Part shown: in pieces, positions 26,677 through 35,926 of the stretch
How the letters are laid out: every line of letters starts with the position of its first letter
Numbering within the stretch: position 1 is the stretch's first letter
Origin: Blastomonas fulva
GTDB lineage: Bacteria > Pseudomonadota > Alphaproteobacteria > Sphingomonadales > Sphingomonadaceae
NCBI RefSeq assembly: GCF_003431825.1
Contig: NZ_CP020083.1
Span: 3,386,501 to 3,450,500 of the forward strand
Direction: 5' to 3'
DNA: 64,000 nucleotides
Program-made: the position numbers and the translations under genes
Notes under the pieces: model-generated
What the model was told of the DNA's origin: nothing
The model's input: only the letters and a program-made list of their open reading frames with translations
Databases searched by the model: none

Positions 26677-28980
26677 ATGCGCGGTGACCGATCGGCATAT
26701 CCTGCACGCGGGCGGCTGCTGCGACCGGCGCTGACGCTGATCGCAAGCGTCGCAGCGTCGAGTCCGCCGCTGCTCGCCCAGACGGCACAGGAAAGCGCGC
26801 CCGACGAAGGCGCCGCGGACCAAGCCTATGTCGACCGGCTGATCGATGGCGGCTCCCTGCCTGAACAGACCAAGGCGGGCGAGGACAGCAACATCAATCG
26901 CAAGGGCAACCTGCGCTCGCTGGTGGTCGAACTGGGCGGTTCGCGCATCGTGCCCAAGGCCCGGATCGAGGGGCTCGATGTCTCCGCATTCGATCAGGTG
27001 CAGGAAGAGCTCGGGCTCACGGTTTCGGGCCGCTACCAGACGATCAACTACGGCATGCTGGGCATCGACGCGCAGCTGCGCACCGGCACCGCGGCGCGCG
27101 CCTTCACCGCCTCGCAGGGCAGCGGCTTCAACGGCGCACTCACCCTGTCCAGCACTGGCCTGCCTCTTGGCAATGGCTGGGTGGTCGACAGCAGCGTCGG
27201 CAATGTCGCCACCCAATCGATCGACCTGCTGCGCCGCCAGCAGCGGTTCTTCATCCCGACATCCCCGTTGCTCGGCGGATCGGTGCAGTTCAACAGCTTT
27301 GCCCCGCTCTCGGTGCTCACCGCAGGGCTCGATCCCGAGCCTGTTGCCAGCTTCAATCTGGCGGTGGGTGAGCCCGGGCTGCTGGGCGGCATCCGACTGG
27401 GCAATTTTTCCAGCCTGTCGGGCCTCAGCATGACTGCAGGCGGCCAGGCCGATGTGGGTCCGGGCGTATCGCTGGGCTTTCAGGCCATCGCGGTCGATGA
27501 CAGCCGCGATCCCTTTGCGATCATTCTGGCCACCGGCCCGGCGCAAGGCCAGGACCGCCTTTCGTCGCAAGGCGCGCTGGCCAGCGTAAAGGTCGAGAGG
27601 GATGGCTTCCAGCTGCAGACCAACACCATCTGGTCGAACCTCAGCGGCAACCCGGACCCCAATTTCGTGTTCCGCGAGACCGGCAAAGCGGGCGGTTTCT
27701 GGCTGGACGCAAGCCTGCGCCGGGGCCGCGCGGCGCATAGCGGCGGCTTCTATTACTTCGATCCCGGGCTGGCCTGGGGCACAGCGGCGATCGTCAACAA
27801 CGCCTATGGCGCCTATTACCGATTTTCGGTTTCGTCGCAGCGCTGGCGCTGGACGGCGAGCGTGGATGCGGTGGAATCGGTCAACGGGCAAAGCTCCAGC
27901 GGCATCCTGGCCAATGTCGATGTCCGGCGGCAGCTGACCTTCCGCATGGCAGCGGGGCTCAACACCACGCTGCGGGTCGCCAACGGCCAGACCGCCAGCC
28001 AGCTGCTGGCATTTTTCGATCTGGCCTCCGATGTCGGAACCACCCGCATCGAGGCAGGGTGGAGCCACGATCCAGCATCGGACTTCTACCGCATCGGATG
28101 GAACCAGAACTGGACGCTCCCGGCCTGGCTTCCCTCGGGCAGCAGGCTGAGCACCCAGCTGTCGTTCGATCACCGCCGGATGCTGCAGCAAGCGATCGTG
28201 CCGGGCGATCCTGCCGGGGTCGAACGCGGCAACAGCATCGGCATCGGCATCAGCGGCGGCGCCAACCCGTTCACCGGTATCACCGTCGATGCGACGCTTG
28301 CCTATCGCAGCAACGCCAGCCGCTCGGCCCAGTCGCTGTTCGGCCCGGTCGATTCGACCGGAGGCGTGCTCGATGTGCTGGCATCGCAGCAGGACCAGGC
28401 GTTCTCGGCGACGCTGGTGGCCACCGCGCGGCTGTCGTCGAGCTGGACGCTGACCGCATCGTTCACCGATACGCGCTCGAGCCTGCTCAGTCGCAACGGG
28501 CTGATCGGCCAGGCGACCTCTCCGCTGGGCTTCACGCCCGAGGAGATCGCCCGCATCCAGCGCAGCTCGTTCCGCCTGCAGGCCGGATCGATCTCGCTGC
28601 AATATGTGTTCTCGGGCGGGCGCGCGCAGGGCGTGCTGGGGCGGCCCGAATATCCGGTGGGGGGAACAGGCTCGCTGCGAGGCCGCGTGTTCCTGGATGC
28701 CAACGCCAATGGCGTGCGCGATGCCGACGAGCGCGGCGTGCCCGATATCATCGTCATTCTGGATGGCCTGCAGGCGGTGCGCACCGATGCGATGGGGCTC
28801 TACCGGTTCGAAGGCGTCATCGACGGTCGTCACCAGGTAACGGTCAACGCGGATGCGCTGCCTTTGCCCTGGTCCATTGTCTCCGACCCCGCCACCAGCC
28901 GCAACGGCAACTATGCCGCAGCCATCGCCATGCAGGTGCGATCGGTGACCGAACTCGATATCCCGGCTATTCGCGAGTGA
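26677..28980 (+). CDS. Usher-like outer-membrane protein with C-terminal SdrD-B-like domain
   Basis: Exported protein of 767 residues. After the signal region (ending PPLLAQ) come a short linker and about 570 residues of alternating amphipathic strands typical of an outer-membrane barrel. The last about 100 residues form a separate domain opening GSLRGRVFLDANANGVRDAD, with a D-x-N-x-x-G-x-x-D-x-x-E-x-G calcium-loop pattern of SdrD-B/CnaB domains. It takes the place of the usher beside the chaperone but I cannot recognise classical FimD/PapC plug or N-terminal-domain motifs. The C-terminal beta-domain might play the role of an usher's C-terminal domain. It ends with a 14-bp tail-to-tail overlap with fdhD. 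Confidence 0.75.
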   Translation: MRGDRSAYPARGRLLRPALTLIASVAASSPPLLAQTAQESAPDEGAADQAYVDRLIDGGSLPEQTKAGEDSNINRKGNLRSLVVELGGSRIVPKARIEGLDVSAFDQVQEELGLTVSGRYQTINYGMLGIDAQLRTGTAARAFTASQGSGFNGALTLSSTGLPLGNGWVVDSSVGNVATQSIDLLRRQQRFFIPTSPLLGGSVQFNSFAPLSVLTAGLDPEPVASFNLAVGEPGLLGGIRLGNFSSLSGLSMTAGGQADVGPGVSLGFQAIAVDDSRDPFAIILATGPAQGQDRLSSQGALASVKVERDGFQLQTNTIWSNLSGNPDPNFVFRETGKAGGFWLDASLRRGRAAHSGGFYYFDPGLAWGTAAIVNNAYGAYYRFSVSSQRWRWTASVDAVESVNGQSSSGILANVDVRRQLTFRMAAGLNTTLRVANGQTASQLLAFFDLASDVGTTRIEAGWSHDPASDFYRIGWNQNWTLPAWLPSGSRLSTQLSFDHRRMLQQAIVPGDPAGVERGNSIGIGISGGANPFTGITVDATLAYRSNASRSAQSLFGPVDSTGGVLDVLASQQDQAFSATLVATARLSSSWTLTASFTDTRSSLLSRNGLIGQATSPLGFTPEEIARIQRSSFRLQAGSISLQYVFSGGRAQGVLGRPEYPVGGTGSLRGRVFLDANANGVRDADERGVPDIIVILDGLQAVRTDAMGLYRFEGVIDGRHQVTVNADALPLPWSIVSDPATSRNGNYAAAIAMQVRSVTELDIPAIRE

Positions 28981-29770
28981 GCGGCTGACCCATTTCGAGC
29001 AGGCTGTCGTGCCGCGCGAGGCTGACCAGCCTCAGCCCATGCGCCGCGGCCTGATCGGCTGCGAGCGTCGATGCAGCTGAGATCGTCACCAGCAACGGCG
29101 CCCCTGCAATCACCGCCTTTTGCACCAGCTCGAAGCTGCACCGCGCGGTGAGCAGGATGAAATGGTCGCCGACGTTCAACCCCTGGCGCGCCGCGGCACC
29201 AAGCAATTTGTCGAGCGCATTGTGCCGGCCGATATCCTCTCGCACCAGCAGGATGCTGCCATCGGCTGCGCACAACGCTGCAGCGTGCGCGGCGCGCGTT
29301 ACCTTGCCCAGGATCTGCCAATCGCCCAGTGCACCTGCCGCGCGGAACATGGCAGCGGGTTCGACGTCCAGCGTCGCTGCAACCCGGGCGAGCGGACGCA
29401 TCACCTGTTCCAGGCTTTCGATCCCGCACAGCCCGCAGCTCCCCTCGGCCAGCCGCAACCGCGCCCGCTCGATCAGCGGCGCAGCGTTGGCGACCGCGAG
29501 CTGCACGCGCAGCACCCATCCACCCGCCTCGACCGGCGCGGCAAAGGCCGAGACCATCTCGGCCGGTGATGCTATCAACTGTTCGGACAGGCAAAAGCCC
29601 ATCGCATAGTCTTCCAGATCCGATGGCGTCGCCATCATCACCGCATAGCCAAGCCCATTGATCTCGATCGCGATCGGCGCTTCCTCCACAAGAGCACGCT
29701 CAATATCGCGCGGGGGCGATCCATCCGCGAAATGCTCGCGCAGGCCAAATGGTCGCGCGCCTTCAACCAT
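28967..29770 (-). CDS. fdhD: Formate dehydrogenase accessory sulfurtransferase FdhD
   Basis: Cytoplasmic protein of 267 residues that passes sulfur from the cysteine desulfurase to the molybdenum cofactor, needed for active formate dehydrogenase. The sulfur-carrying motif is GSCGLCG (Cys112 and Cys115). Other family pieces are DLEDYAMGFCLSE, REDIGRHNALDKLLG and SFELVQKAVIAG. The ATG at 29770 is chosen because it gives the usual length and overlaps the end of fdsD by 8 bp (ATGGTTGA), a sign of coupling; a longer version would run far into fdsD. Last gene of the formate dehydrogenase operon. Confidence 0.93.
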   Translation of the reverse strand: MVEGARPFGLREHFADGSPPRDIERALVEEAPIAIEINGLGYAVMMATPSDLEDYAMGFCLSEQLIASPAEMVSAFAAPVEAGGWVLRVQLAVANAAPLIERARLRLAEGSCGLCGIESLEQVMRPLARVAATLDVEPAAMFRAAGALGDWQILGKVTRAAHAAALCAADGSILLVREDIGRHNALDKLLGAAARQGLNVGDHFILLTARCSFELVQKAVIAGAPLLVTISAASTLAADQAAAHGLRLVSLARHDSLLEMGQPLTRE

Positions 29771-29975
29771 GCGTTGGTTCGAGGCCTGCGATCGCCGCTG
29801 CTGCGACCGGCTCGAGCACAGCATCGCTCTGACGGCGCAGTCCATCGATCATCCGGGGGCTCCAATAGGCGCGGATATGCGCGGCCACCGCGCCGACCGG
29901 ATCCTCGTCTAACGCGAGATTGCGCGCGATCTGGTTGGCCATGTGGACCAGCTTGTCATCGGTATACGCACTCAC
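29763..29975 (-). CDS. fdsD: Formate dehydrogenase delta subunit
   Basis: Small cytoplasmic protein of 70 residues matching the FdsD family: DDKLVHMANQIARNLA near the N-terminus and HIRAYWSPRMID in the middle. FdsD stabilises or helps mature the molybdenum-containing alpha subunit. It overlaps the end of fdsA by four bases and the start of fdhD by eight. Confidence 0.9.
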   Translation of the reverse strand: MSAYTDDKLVHMANQIARNLALDEDPVGAVAAHIRAYWSPRMIDGLRRQSDAVLEPVAAAAIAGLEPTHG

Positions 29976-32830
29976 TCGGCGGGCTCCATCGCGCTGTCTT
30001 GGCCTGCGATGCGGCGCGAATGCGTCGCCTGCGCCTCATAGGCCTCCTGCCAGTCGCTGGGTCCGTTACTAGGCGCGACCTGCACCGCCGTCACCTTGTA
30101 TTCCGGGCAATTGGTCGCCCAGTCGGAAAAGTCGGTGGTCACCACATTGGCCTGCGTCGCGGGGTGGTGGAAGGTGGTGTAGACCACGCCCGGCGCGACA
30201 CGGTCGGTCACCACCACCCGCAGCGTCGTTTCGCCCGAACGGCTGGCGAGCCGCGCCCAGTCGCCGGTACCCAGCCCGCGGTTCTCGGCATCGACCGGGT
30301 GCATCTCCAGCAAATCCTCCCGATGCCAGACGGTGTTGGCCGTCCGCCTTGTCTGCGCGCCGACATTGTATTGGCTAAGCGTCCGCCCGGTGGTCAGCAG
30401 CAGCGGAAAGCGCGGGCCTGTGCGCTCGTCGGTGGGCACATAATCGGTGACCACGAACCGTCCCTTGCCGCGCACAAAGCCATCGACATGCATGATCGGG
30501 CTGCCATCGGGCGCAGCCTCGTTCACCGGCCATTGCAGCGAGCCTTCGGCATCCAGCCGGTCGTAGTTCACGCCGGAAAAGCTGGGAGTCAGCCGCGCGA
30601 TCTCGTCCATGATCTCGGACGGGTGAGTGTAGTTCCAGCCCAGCCCGATCGCGCGCGCGAGTTCCTGTGTCACCTGCCAGTCCTCGAGGCCATTCAACGG
30701 CTCCATCACCTTGCGCACCGGCTGAATGCGGCGTTCGGCGTTGGTGAAGGTGCCGTTCTTCTCGAGGAAGGTCGATCCGGGCAGGAAGACATGCGCGTAA
30801 TTGGCGGTCTCGTTGAGGAACAGGTCGTGGACAATCACGCAGTCCATCGCTGCCAGCCCTGCCGCGACATGATGCGTGTCCGGGTCGGACTGCAAGATGT
30901 CCTCGCCCTGGATGTAGATCGCCTTGAACGTGCCGTCGGTGGCGGCATCGAGCATGTTGGGGATGCGCAGGCCCGGCTCCGGATCGATCGCTACGCCCCA
31001 TTCGGCCTCGAACAGCGCGCGCGCCGCGGGATCGGAGACGTGCCGGTAGCCCGAAAGCTCGTGCGGGAAGCTGCCCATGTCGCACGCGCCCTGCACGTTG
31101 TTCTGCCCGCGCAACGGGTTCACGCCCACGCCGGACCGCCCGATATTGCCCGTCGCCATCGCCAGGTTGGCAATCGCCATCACGGTGGACGAGCCCTGCG
31201 AATGCTCGGTAACTCCCAGCCCGTAATAGATCGCGCCGTTGCCGCCGGTGGCAAAAAGCCGCGCCGCACCGCGCACCGTCTCGGCATCGACCCCGTTGAC
31301 GGCCGCAAGGAATTCGGGGCTATGGCGCTCCTCGGCAACGAACTCGGCCCAATGGCTGTATTCGTCCCAGTCGCAGCGCTCGCGGATGAAGGCCTCATCC
31401 GCCAGTCCTTCGGTGACGATGACGTGCGCGATCGCGGTCAGGATCGCCACATTGGTTCCCGGGCGCAGCGGCAGATGATAGTCCGCCGCGATGTGCGGCG
31501 AGCGCACCAGATCGGTGCGCCGCGGATCGATGACGATCAGCCTCGCGCCTGCGCGCAACCGCTTCTTCATCCGGCTGGCGAACACCGGATGGCCGTCGGT
31601 AGGGTTGGCGCCGATCACCAGAATGACGTCGCTGTGTTCCACACTGTCGAAATCCTGCGTCCCGGCAGAGGTTCCGAAAGTGGTCTTGAGCCCATAGCCG
31701 GTGGGCGAATGGCAGACCCGCGCGCAGGTATCAACATTGTTGGTGCCGAACCCTGCGCGGATCAGCTTCTGCACCAGAAACGTCTCTTCATTGGTACAGC
31801 GGCTGGAGGTGATTCCGCCCAGCGCGTTGCGGCCATAGGTGTCGCGGATAGCGTTGAGGCGCGCGGCGGCATAGCCCAAAGCCTCGTCCCAGCTGACCTC
31901 GCGCCAAGGCTGGTCGATGGTCTCGCGGATCATCGGTTTCAGGATGCGTTCCTGGTGCTGGGCATAACCCCAGGCGAAGCGTCCCTTGACGCAGCTGTGG
32001 CCGCGATTGGCCTTGCCATCCTTCCATGGCACCATCCGCACCAATTGCTCTCCGCGCATCTCGGCGCGGAAGGTGCAGCCGACGCCGCAATAGGCGCAGG
32101 TGGTGACGACCGAGCGCTCCGGCTTGCCGATCGCCTTGACCGTCTTTTCCTGCAGGCTGGCGGTCGGGCACGCCTGGACGCACGCGCCGCACGAGACGCA
32201 TTCGGAGGACAGGAAGCTGTCCGAGGCCAGCCCGGCGGACACCTTGCTGGCAAAGCCGCGCCCGTCGATGGTCAGCGCCAGCGTGCCCTGCACCTCGTCG
32301 CAGGCGCGCACGCAGCGCGAGCAGGTGATGCACTTGGCCGGATCGAAATCGAAATAGGGATTGGAGGTATCGACCGGCGCTTCGAGATGGTTGGCGCCTT
32401 CATAGCCATAACGCACATCGCGCAGGCCGACCGCGGCGGCCTGGTCCTGCAGTTCGCAATCGTTGTTGGCGCTGCAGGTCAGGCAGTCGAGCGGGTGGTC
32501 GGAGATATACAGCTCCATCACCCCGCGCCGCAGCTTTTCGAGCCGCGGGGTCTGGGTGTGGACGGTCATGCCCTCAGCCACCGGGGTGGTGCAGCTTGCC
32601 GGCGTCCCGCGCATCCCGTCGATCTCGACCAGGCACAGCCGGCACGATCCGAACTGCTTGAGATTGTCCGTCGCGCAGAGCTTGGGGATCGATCCGCCCG
32701 CCAGCGCGGCAGCACGCATCACAGTGGTACCCGCCGGAACGGTGACTGTGCGGCCGTCGATCAGGCAGGTGACTTGGGTGTCGCTCGCCACCAAAGGCGT
32801 GCCCAGATCGGTCTGCCGTTCATAGCCCAT
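29972..32830 (-). CDS. fdsA: NAD-dependent formate dehydrogenase alpha subunit (molybdopterin)
   Basis: Catalytic subunit of 952 residues oxidising formate to CO2 at a bis-molybdopterin centre. Reading along the chain: a [2Fe-2S] site (Cys52, 63, 66, 80), a His-Cys3 [4Fe-4S] site (His112, Cys116, 119, 125), two ferredoxin-type clusters (Cys167/170/173/177 and 211/214/217/221), and a proximal [4Fe-4S] site (Cys245, 248, 252, 280). The molybdenum ligand is Cys373 in CARVCHSPTGYG, followed by the catalytic His374. All ligands are intact. This cofactor set is that of the soluble, cytoplasmic FdsABG complex, which uses NAD+ through FdsB. Confidence 0.97.
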   Translation of the reverse strand: MGYERQTDLGTPLVASDTQVTCLIDGRTVTVPAGTTVMRAAALAGGSIPKLCATDNLKQFGSCRLCLVEIDGMRGTPASCTTPVAEGMTVHTQTPRLEKLRRGVMELYISDHPLDCLTCSANNDCELQDQAAAVGLRDVRYGYEGANHLEAPVDTSNPYFDFDPAKCITCSRCVRACDEVQGTLALTIDGRGFASKVSAGLASDSFLSSECVSCGACVQACPTASLQEKTVKAIGKPERSVVTTCAYCGVGCTFRAEMRGEQLVRMVPWKDGKANRGHSCVKGRFAWGYAQHQERILKPMIRETIDQPWREVSWDEALGYAAARLNAIRDTYGRNALGGITSSRCTNEETFLVQKLIRAGFGTNNVDTCARVCHSPTGYGLKTTFGTSAGTQDFDSVEHSDVILVIGANPTDGHPVFASRMKKRLRAGARLIVIDPRRTDLVRSPHIAADYHLPLRPGTNVAILTAIAHVIVTEGLADEAFIRERCDWDEYSHWAEFVAEERHSPEFLAAVNGVDAETVRGAARLFATGGNGAIYYGLGVTEHSQGSSTVMAIANLAMATGNIGRSGVGVNPLRGQNNVQGACDMGSFPHELSGYRHVSDPAARALFEAEWGVAIDPEPGLRIPNMLDAATDGTFKAIYIQGEDILQSDPDTHHVAAGLAAMDCVIVHDLFLNETANYAHVFLPGSTFLEKNGTFTNAERRIQPVRKVMEPLNGLEDWQVTQELARAIGLGWNYTHPSEIMDEIARLTPSFSGVNYDRLDAEGSLQWPVNEAAPDGSPIMHVDGFVRGKGRFVVTDYVPTDERTGPRFPLLLTTGRTLSQYNVGAQTRRTANTVWHREDLLEMHPVDAENRGLGTGDWARLASRSGETTLRVVVTDRVAPGVVYTTFHHPATQANVVTTDFSDWATNCPEYKVTAVQVAPSNGPSDWQEAYEAQATHSRRIAGQDSAMEPAE

Positions 32831-32851
32831 GGCTGCACTCCTGGAAGCTGG

Positions 32852-34393
32852 TCATTCCGCCGCCACCTGCTGCTGAGGCTCGGCGCCGAAATCTTCGGGA
32901 AAGTGGCGCAGCGCCGATAGCACCGGATAGGGCGTGAACCCGCCCAGCGCGCACAGCGATCCGAACTTCATCGTCTCGCACAGATCCTCGATCAGCGCGA
33001 TCTCGTCCGAAAGAGTGCGGGGAGCCTTGGCGGCATTGCGCATCTGCGGGAGGTGCTCGACCGGATCGGCAGCGCGGCCCGAGCGGCTGCGGATGCGGTC
33101 CATCACCTCGACCCCGCGCACCGCGCCGATGCGGCACGGCGTGCACTTGCCGCAGCTCTCGGCTGCGCAGAACGCGAACGCGAACCGCGCCTGCGCGCTC
33201 ATGTCGGCGGTGTCGTCGAACACGGTGATCCCGGCATGACCGATCAGCGCGTCGGCGGCGGCGAAGGATTCATAATCGAACGGCAGATGGAATTCCGATG
33301 GCGGATGATAAGCACCCAGTGGCCCGCCAACCTGCACCGCGCGCACCGGGCGCCCCGAGGCCGTGCCGCCGCCGATATCCTGGACCAGTTCGCCCAAGGT
33401 GATGCCAAAGCCGATCTCGAACAGCCCGCCATGGCGGATGTTGCCCGCGAGCTGGATCGGCATGGTGCCGCGCGAGTGACCGAAGCCGATGTCCGCATAG
33501 GCTTGCGCCCCATTCGCAAGGATAAACGGCACCGCCGCCAGCGTCAGGACATTGTTGACGACGGTGGGCTTGCCGAACAGCCCTTCGAGCGCGGGAAGCG
33601 GCGGCTTGGCTCGCACCTCGCCGCGCTTGCCCTCGAGCGAATTGAGCAACGAGGTTTCCTCGCCGCAGACATAGGCGCCTGCGCCCACCCGGACCTCGAG
33701 CACAAAGGGTGCGATCAGCTCTGCGCTCAGCGCCACCGCCGCTTCCATCTTGGCGATGGCGTGCGGATATTCGCTGCGGATGTAGACATAGCCCCTGTGC
33801 GCGCCGACCGCGTGCGCGGCGATTGCCATGCCCTCGATCAGCATGAAGGGGTCGCCCTCCATCACCATACGATCGGCAAAGGTCGCGCTGTCGCCTTCGT
33901 CGGCGTTGCAAACGATGTATTTGAGCGCGCCCGGCGCGTTGGCGACGGTCTTCCATTTGATCCCGGCGGGAAAGCCCGCACCGCCGCGTCCGCGCAGTCC
34001 CGAGCGTGTGACCGTGTCGATCGTCGCCTCCGGCCCGATCGAGCGCGCCCGCTCCAGCCCGTGCCAGCCGCCGTGCGCGGCATAGTCCTCAAGGCTCAAT
34101 GGCCGGGTCTTGCCCGCCCGCGCGAAGGTGAAACGCTGCTGCCGGGCGATGAAGGGGTGATCTTCGATTGCGCCCAAGGCCTTGGGCGAGCTGCCCGCAA
34201 GCACTGCAGCCACGTCGCCGGGCGCAAGCGGACCGAAGCCCATCCCGTCGATCTCGGCGAGCGGCTCGAACCAGTGCATCCCCCAGGACGAAACCCGCTC
34301 CACGATGCAGCCAGCCTCGGCAAAGGCCCGCGCCACGGCATCTGCCCCGCACGCGATCGCCAGCGCATCGTCGGATATCCGCACCAGCGTCAT
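32852..34393 (-). CDS. fdsB: NAD-dependent formate dehydrogenase beta subunit (FMN/NAD binding)
   Basis: Diaphorase subunit of 513 residues, homologous to NuoF. It holds the FMN site GLRGRGGAGFPAGIKW (132-147), the NADH-binding GAGAYVCGEETSLLNSLEG and the [4Fe-4S] motif ESCGKCTPCRIGA near the C-terminus. It also has an N-terminal thioredoxin-like stretch of about 100 residues, as in FdsB proteins. Electrons from FdsA reach NAD+ here. The ATG at 34393 overlaps the fdsG stop (ATGA), which fixes the start; upstream in-frame codons would extend into fdsG. Confidence 0.95.
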   Translation of the reverse strand: MTLVRISDDALAIACGADAVARAFAEAGCIVERVSSWGMHWFEPLAEIDGMGFGPLAPGDVAAVLAGSSPKALGAIEDHPFIARQQRFTFARAGKTRPLSLEDYAAHGGWHGLERARSIGPEATIDTVTRSGLRGRGGAGFPAGIKWKTVANAPGALKYIVCNADEGDSATFADRMVMEGDPFMLIEGMAIAAHAVGAHRGYVYIRSEYPHAIAKMEAAVALSAELIAPFVLEVRVGAGAYVCGEETSLLNSLEGKRGEVRAKPPLPALEGLFGKPTVVNNVLTLAAVPFILANGAQAYADIGFGHSRGTMPIQLAGNIRHGGLFEIGFGITLGELVQDIGGGTASGRPVRAVQVGGPLGAYHPPSEFHLPFDYESFAAADALIGHAGITVFDDTADMSAQARFAFAFCAAESCGKCTPCRIGAVRGVEVMDRIRSRSGRAADPVEHLPQMRNAAKAPRTLSDEIALIEDLCETMKFGSLCALGGFTPYPVLSALRHFPEDFGAEPQQQVAAE

Positions 34394-34803
34394 GCCATGT
34401 CCGCCATCAACTGGCCCAGCCGCGCCGCATCCAGCCGGGCGTGGAGCGTATCGCCCACCATCGCGTTGGGGCCGACGCTGCAAAGGCCAAGGCAATAGAC
34501 CGTCTCGACCTTCACACCCGCAACATCGGGCAGATCACGCACCAAAGCCTCGACCCCGCGCGCCTGGCAGGCTTCGGCGCGGCAGAGCTTGACCACCCTG
34601 CGCGGTTCGGGCGCGGAGTGGAAATCATGGTAGAAGCTGACCACGCCGTGCACCTCGGCGCGGCTGAGATTGAGCGCCTGCGCGATCGTGCGCACCGCCT
34701 CTTCGGGGACATGGCCCAGCGCCGCCTGCACATCGTGCAGGATCGGAAGCAACGGCCCTTCACGGCCCGCATGGGCGGCGATGATAGTCTCGATCCGTGT
34801 CAT
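34390..34803 (-). CDS. fdsG: NAD-dependent formate dehydrogenase gamma subunit ([2Fe-2S])
   Basis: NuoE-like subunit of 137 residues that carries one [2Fe-2S] cluster between FdsA and FdsB. The four ligands are Cys74 and Cys79 (CRAEAC) and Cys104 and Cys108 (CLGLC). First gene of the fds operon; the region just upstream carries a LysR-type inverted repeat that overlaps the stop codon of the preceding regulator gene. Confidence 0.95.
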   Translation of the reverse strand: MTRIETIIAAHAGREGPLLPILHDVQAALGHVPEEAVRTIAQALNLSRAEVHGVVSFYHDFHSAPEPRRVVKLCRAEACQARGVEALVRDLPDVAGVKVETVYCLGLCSVGPNAMVGDTLHARLDAARLGQLMADMA

Positions 34804-34859
34804 GACCGCGCAACGATGCGAGCGCAGCCCGATCGGGTCAAATCAATAGATCCGAACAG

Positions 34860-34878
34860 TGATAGGATATTTCTATCA
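34860..34878. promoter_or_regulatory. LysR-type inverted repeat before fdsG
   Basis: TGATAGGATATTTCTATCA, with 6-bp arms TGATAG/CTATCA around a 7-bp centre. It lies 57 bp upstream of the fdsG start and overlaps the last codons of the LysR gene. Nearly the same sequence occurs at 35801-35818. Confidence 0.75.
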
Positions 34879-35769
34879 GACTTGCTCCGAGACCAGATCA
34901 CGCGCGGCGGACAGTCCTGCCTGCACCACCGCGCTGAGCGGGCTGCGGTTCATCACCACCAAGCCGATCCGCCGGGCATCGCCCTCGTCCGCGACCGGCA
35001 GGAACCGCGCCCAGTCCAGCCCCTGCAGCAGCTCGCCATAGCTGTGCGGGATGATTGTGCTGAACCGGCCCGACCGCACCATATCCAGCAAAACGACATA
35101 GCTGTCCGCCACCGCGCGTGGCACGATCGACGTGCCCAGCGCTGCCATCCGCGCATCGAGGATGCGGCGAAACTGCATCGACTGGTGCAGCAGGCACAGC
35201 GGCGTTGAAACAATCATCTGCCAGCTCGCCTCGGTGACCGCAGCATCGATCCCATCGGCGCGGGTGACGAAGAGATAGCGCTCGGCATCGAGTGCTATCG
35301 ACAGCGTGTTGGCAGGCGGCTCGTGGTCGAGATAGGTCAGCCCCGCATCGCATTCAAACGCATGCAGCGCACGGTCGATCTCGCGCGAGGTTGCCGACCG
35401 TACCGACAGGCTCAGCCCCGGATTGCGCCGCAGCAGCGCCTCGCCGAACCGCCCGGTGAGCGATTGCGCGGCGGGGATCGCCATCAGGCTGAACTCGCCG
35501 CCCAAAGGCGCGGCACTGGCCGATAGCGTACTGGCCATGCTGCCCACCGCACCCAGGATCTGCTCGGCCCAGGGCAGGATCGCCTCGCCATGGCTGGTCA
35601 GCCCGGCAAAGCGTCGGTCGCGCTCGACCAGGCGATGGCCGAGGTCGGCTTCGAGCGCGGACAGTCCGGCCGAAAGCGTGGGTTGCGATACGCCGCACTC
35701 CTCCGCAGCCCGGGCAAAGTGCCGTTGCCGCGCTATCGCCACGAAGTAGCGCAGCTGCCTCAGATGCAT
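34876..35769 (-). CDS. LysR-family regulator of the formate dehydrogenase operon
   Basis: Transcription regulator of 297 residues. The N-terminal helix-turn-helix is MHLRQLRYFVAIARQRHFARAAEECGVSQPTLSAGLSALE (residues 1-40, cited here as the LysR signature span), followed by a two-lobed co-inducer domain. It sits directly upstream of fdsG on the same strand with 72 bp between. Matching inverted repeats in front of both genes point to control of fds and of its own gene. Formate or a related signal would be the natural effector, by inference from the neighbours. Confidence 0.9.
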   Translation of the reverse strand: MHLRQLRYFVAIARQRHFARAAEECGVSQPTLSAGLSALEADLGHRLVERDRRFAGLTSHGEAILPWAEQILGAVGSMASTLSASAAPLGGEFSLMAIPAAQSLTGRFGEALLRRNPGLSLSVRSATSREIDRALHAFECDAGLTYLDHEPPANTLSIALDAERYLFVTRADGIDAAVTEASWQMIVSTPLCLLHQSMQFRRILDARMAALGTSIVPRAVADSYVVLLDMVRSGRFSTIIPHSYGELLQGLDWARFLPVADEGDARRIGLVVMNRSPLSAVVQAGLSAARDLVSEQV

Positions 35770-35800
35770 TCCCCACTCCCCCGTTCAGCCTCGGCCCTTC

Positions 35801-35818
35801 GATAGCCATATCCTATCA
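35801..35818. promoter_or_regulatory. LysR-type inverted repeat before the LysR gene
   Basis: GATAGCCATATCCTATCA; on the minus strand TGATAGGATATGGCTATC, identical to the site before fdsG over the first 11 bases. It is 32 bp upstream of the regulator's start codon, the usual place for autoregulation. Confidence 0.75.
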
Positions 35819-35926
35819 AGCGGCCGGCCGCCAGCATCCTGCCCCTTTGCGCAGCCGGAACGAACGAATTGACGAATTCACCGCGCCCGTCCACTTTTGC
35901 TCGGGTGCAACAGAGGAATTACGTGC

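Noticed and set aside
25684..28833. Open frame of 1049 codons on the minus strand across the fibre operon
   Set aside because: The plus strand has consecutive genes with signal peptides and ATGA overlaps; the minus frame has no ribosome site or recognisable domain.
29732..32920. Open frame of 1062 codons on the plus strand opposite fdsA
   Set aside because: fdsA has all its cluster and molybdenum ligands on the minus strand; the plus frame is an antisense shadow.
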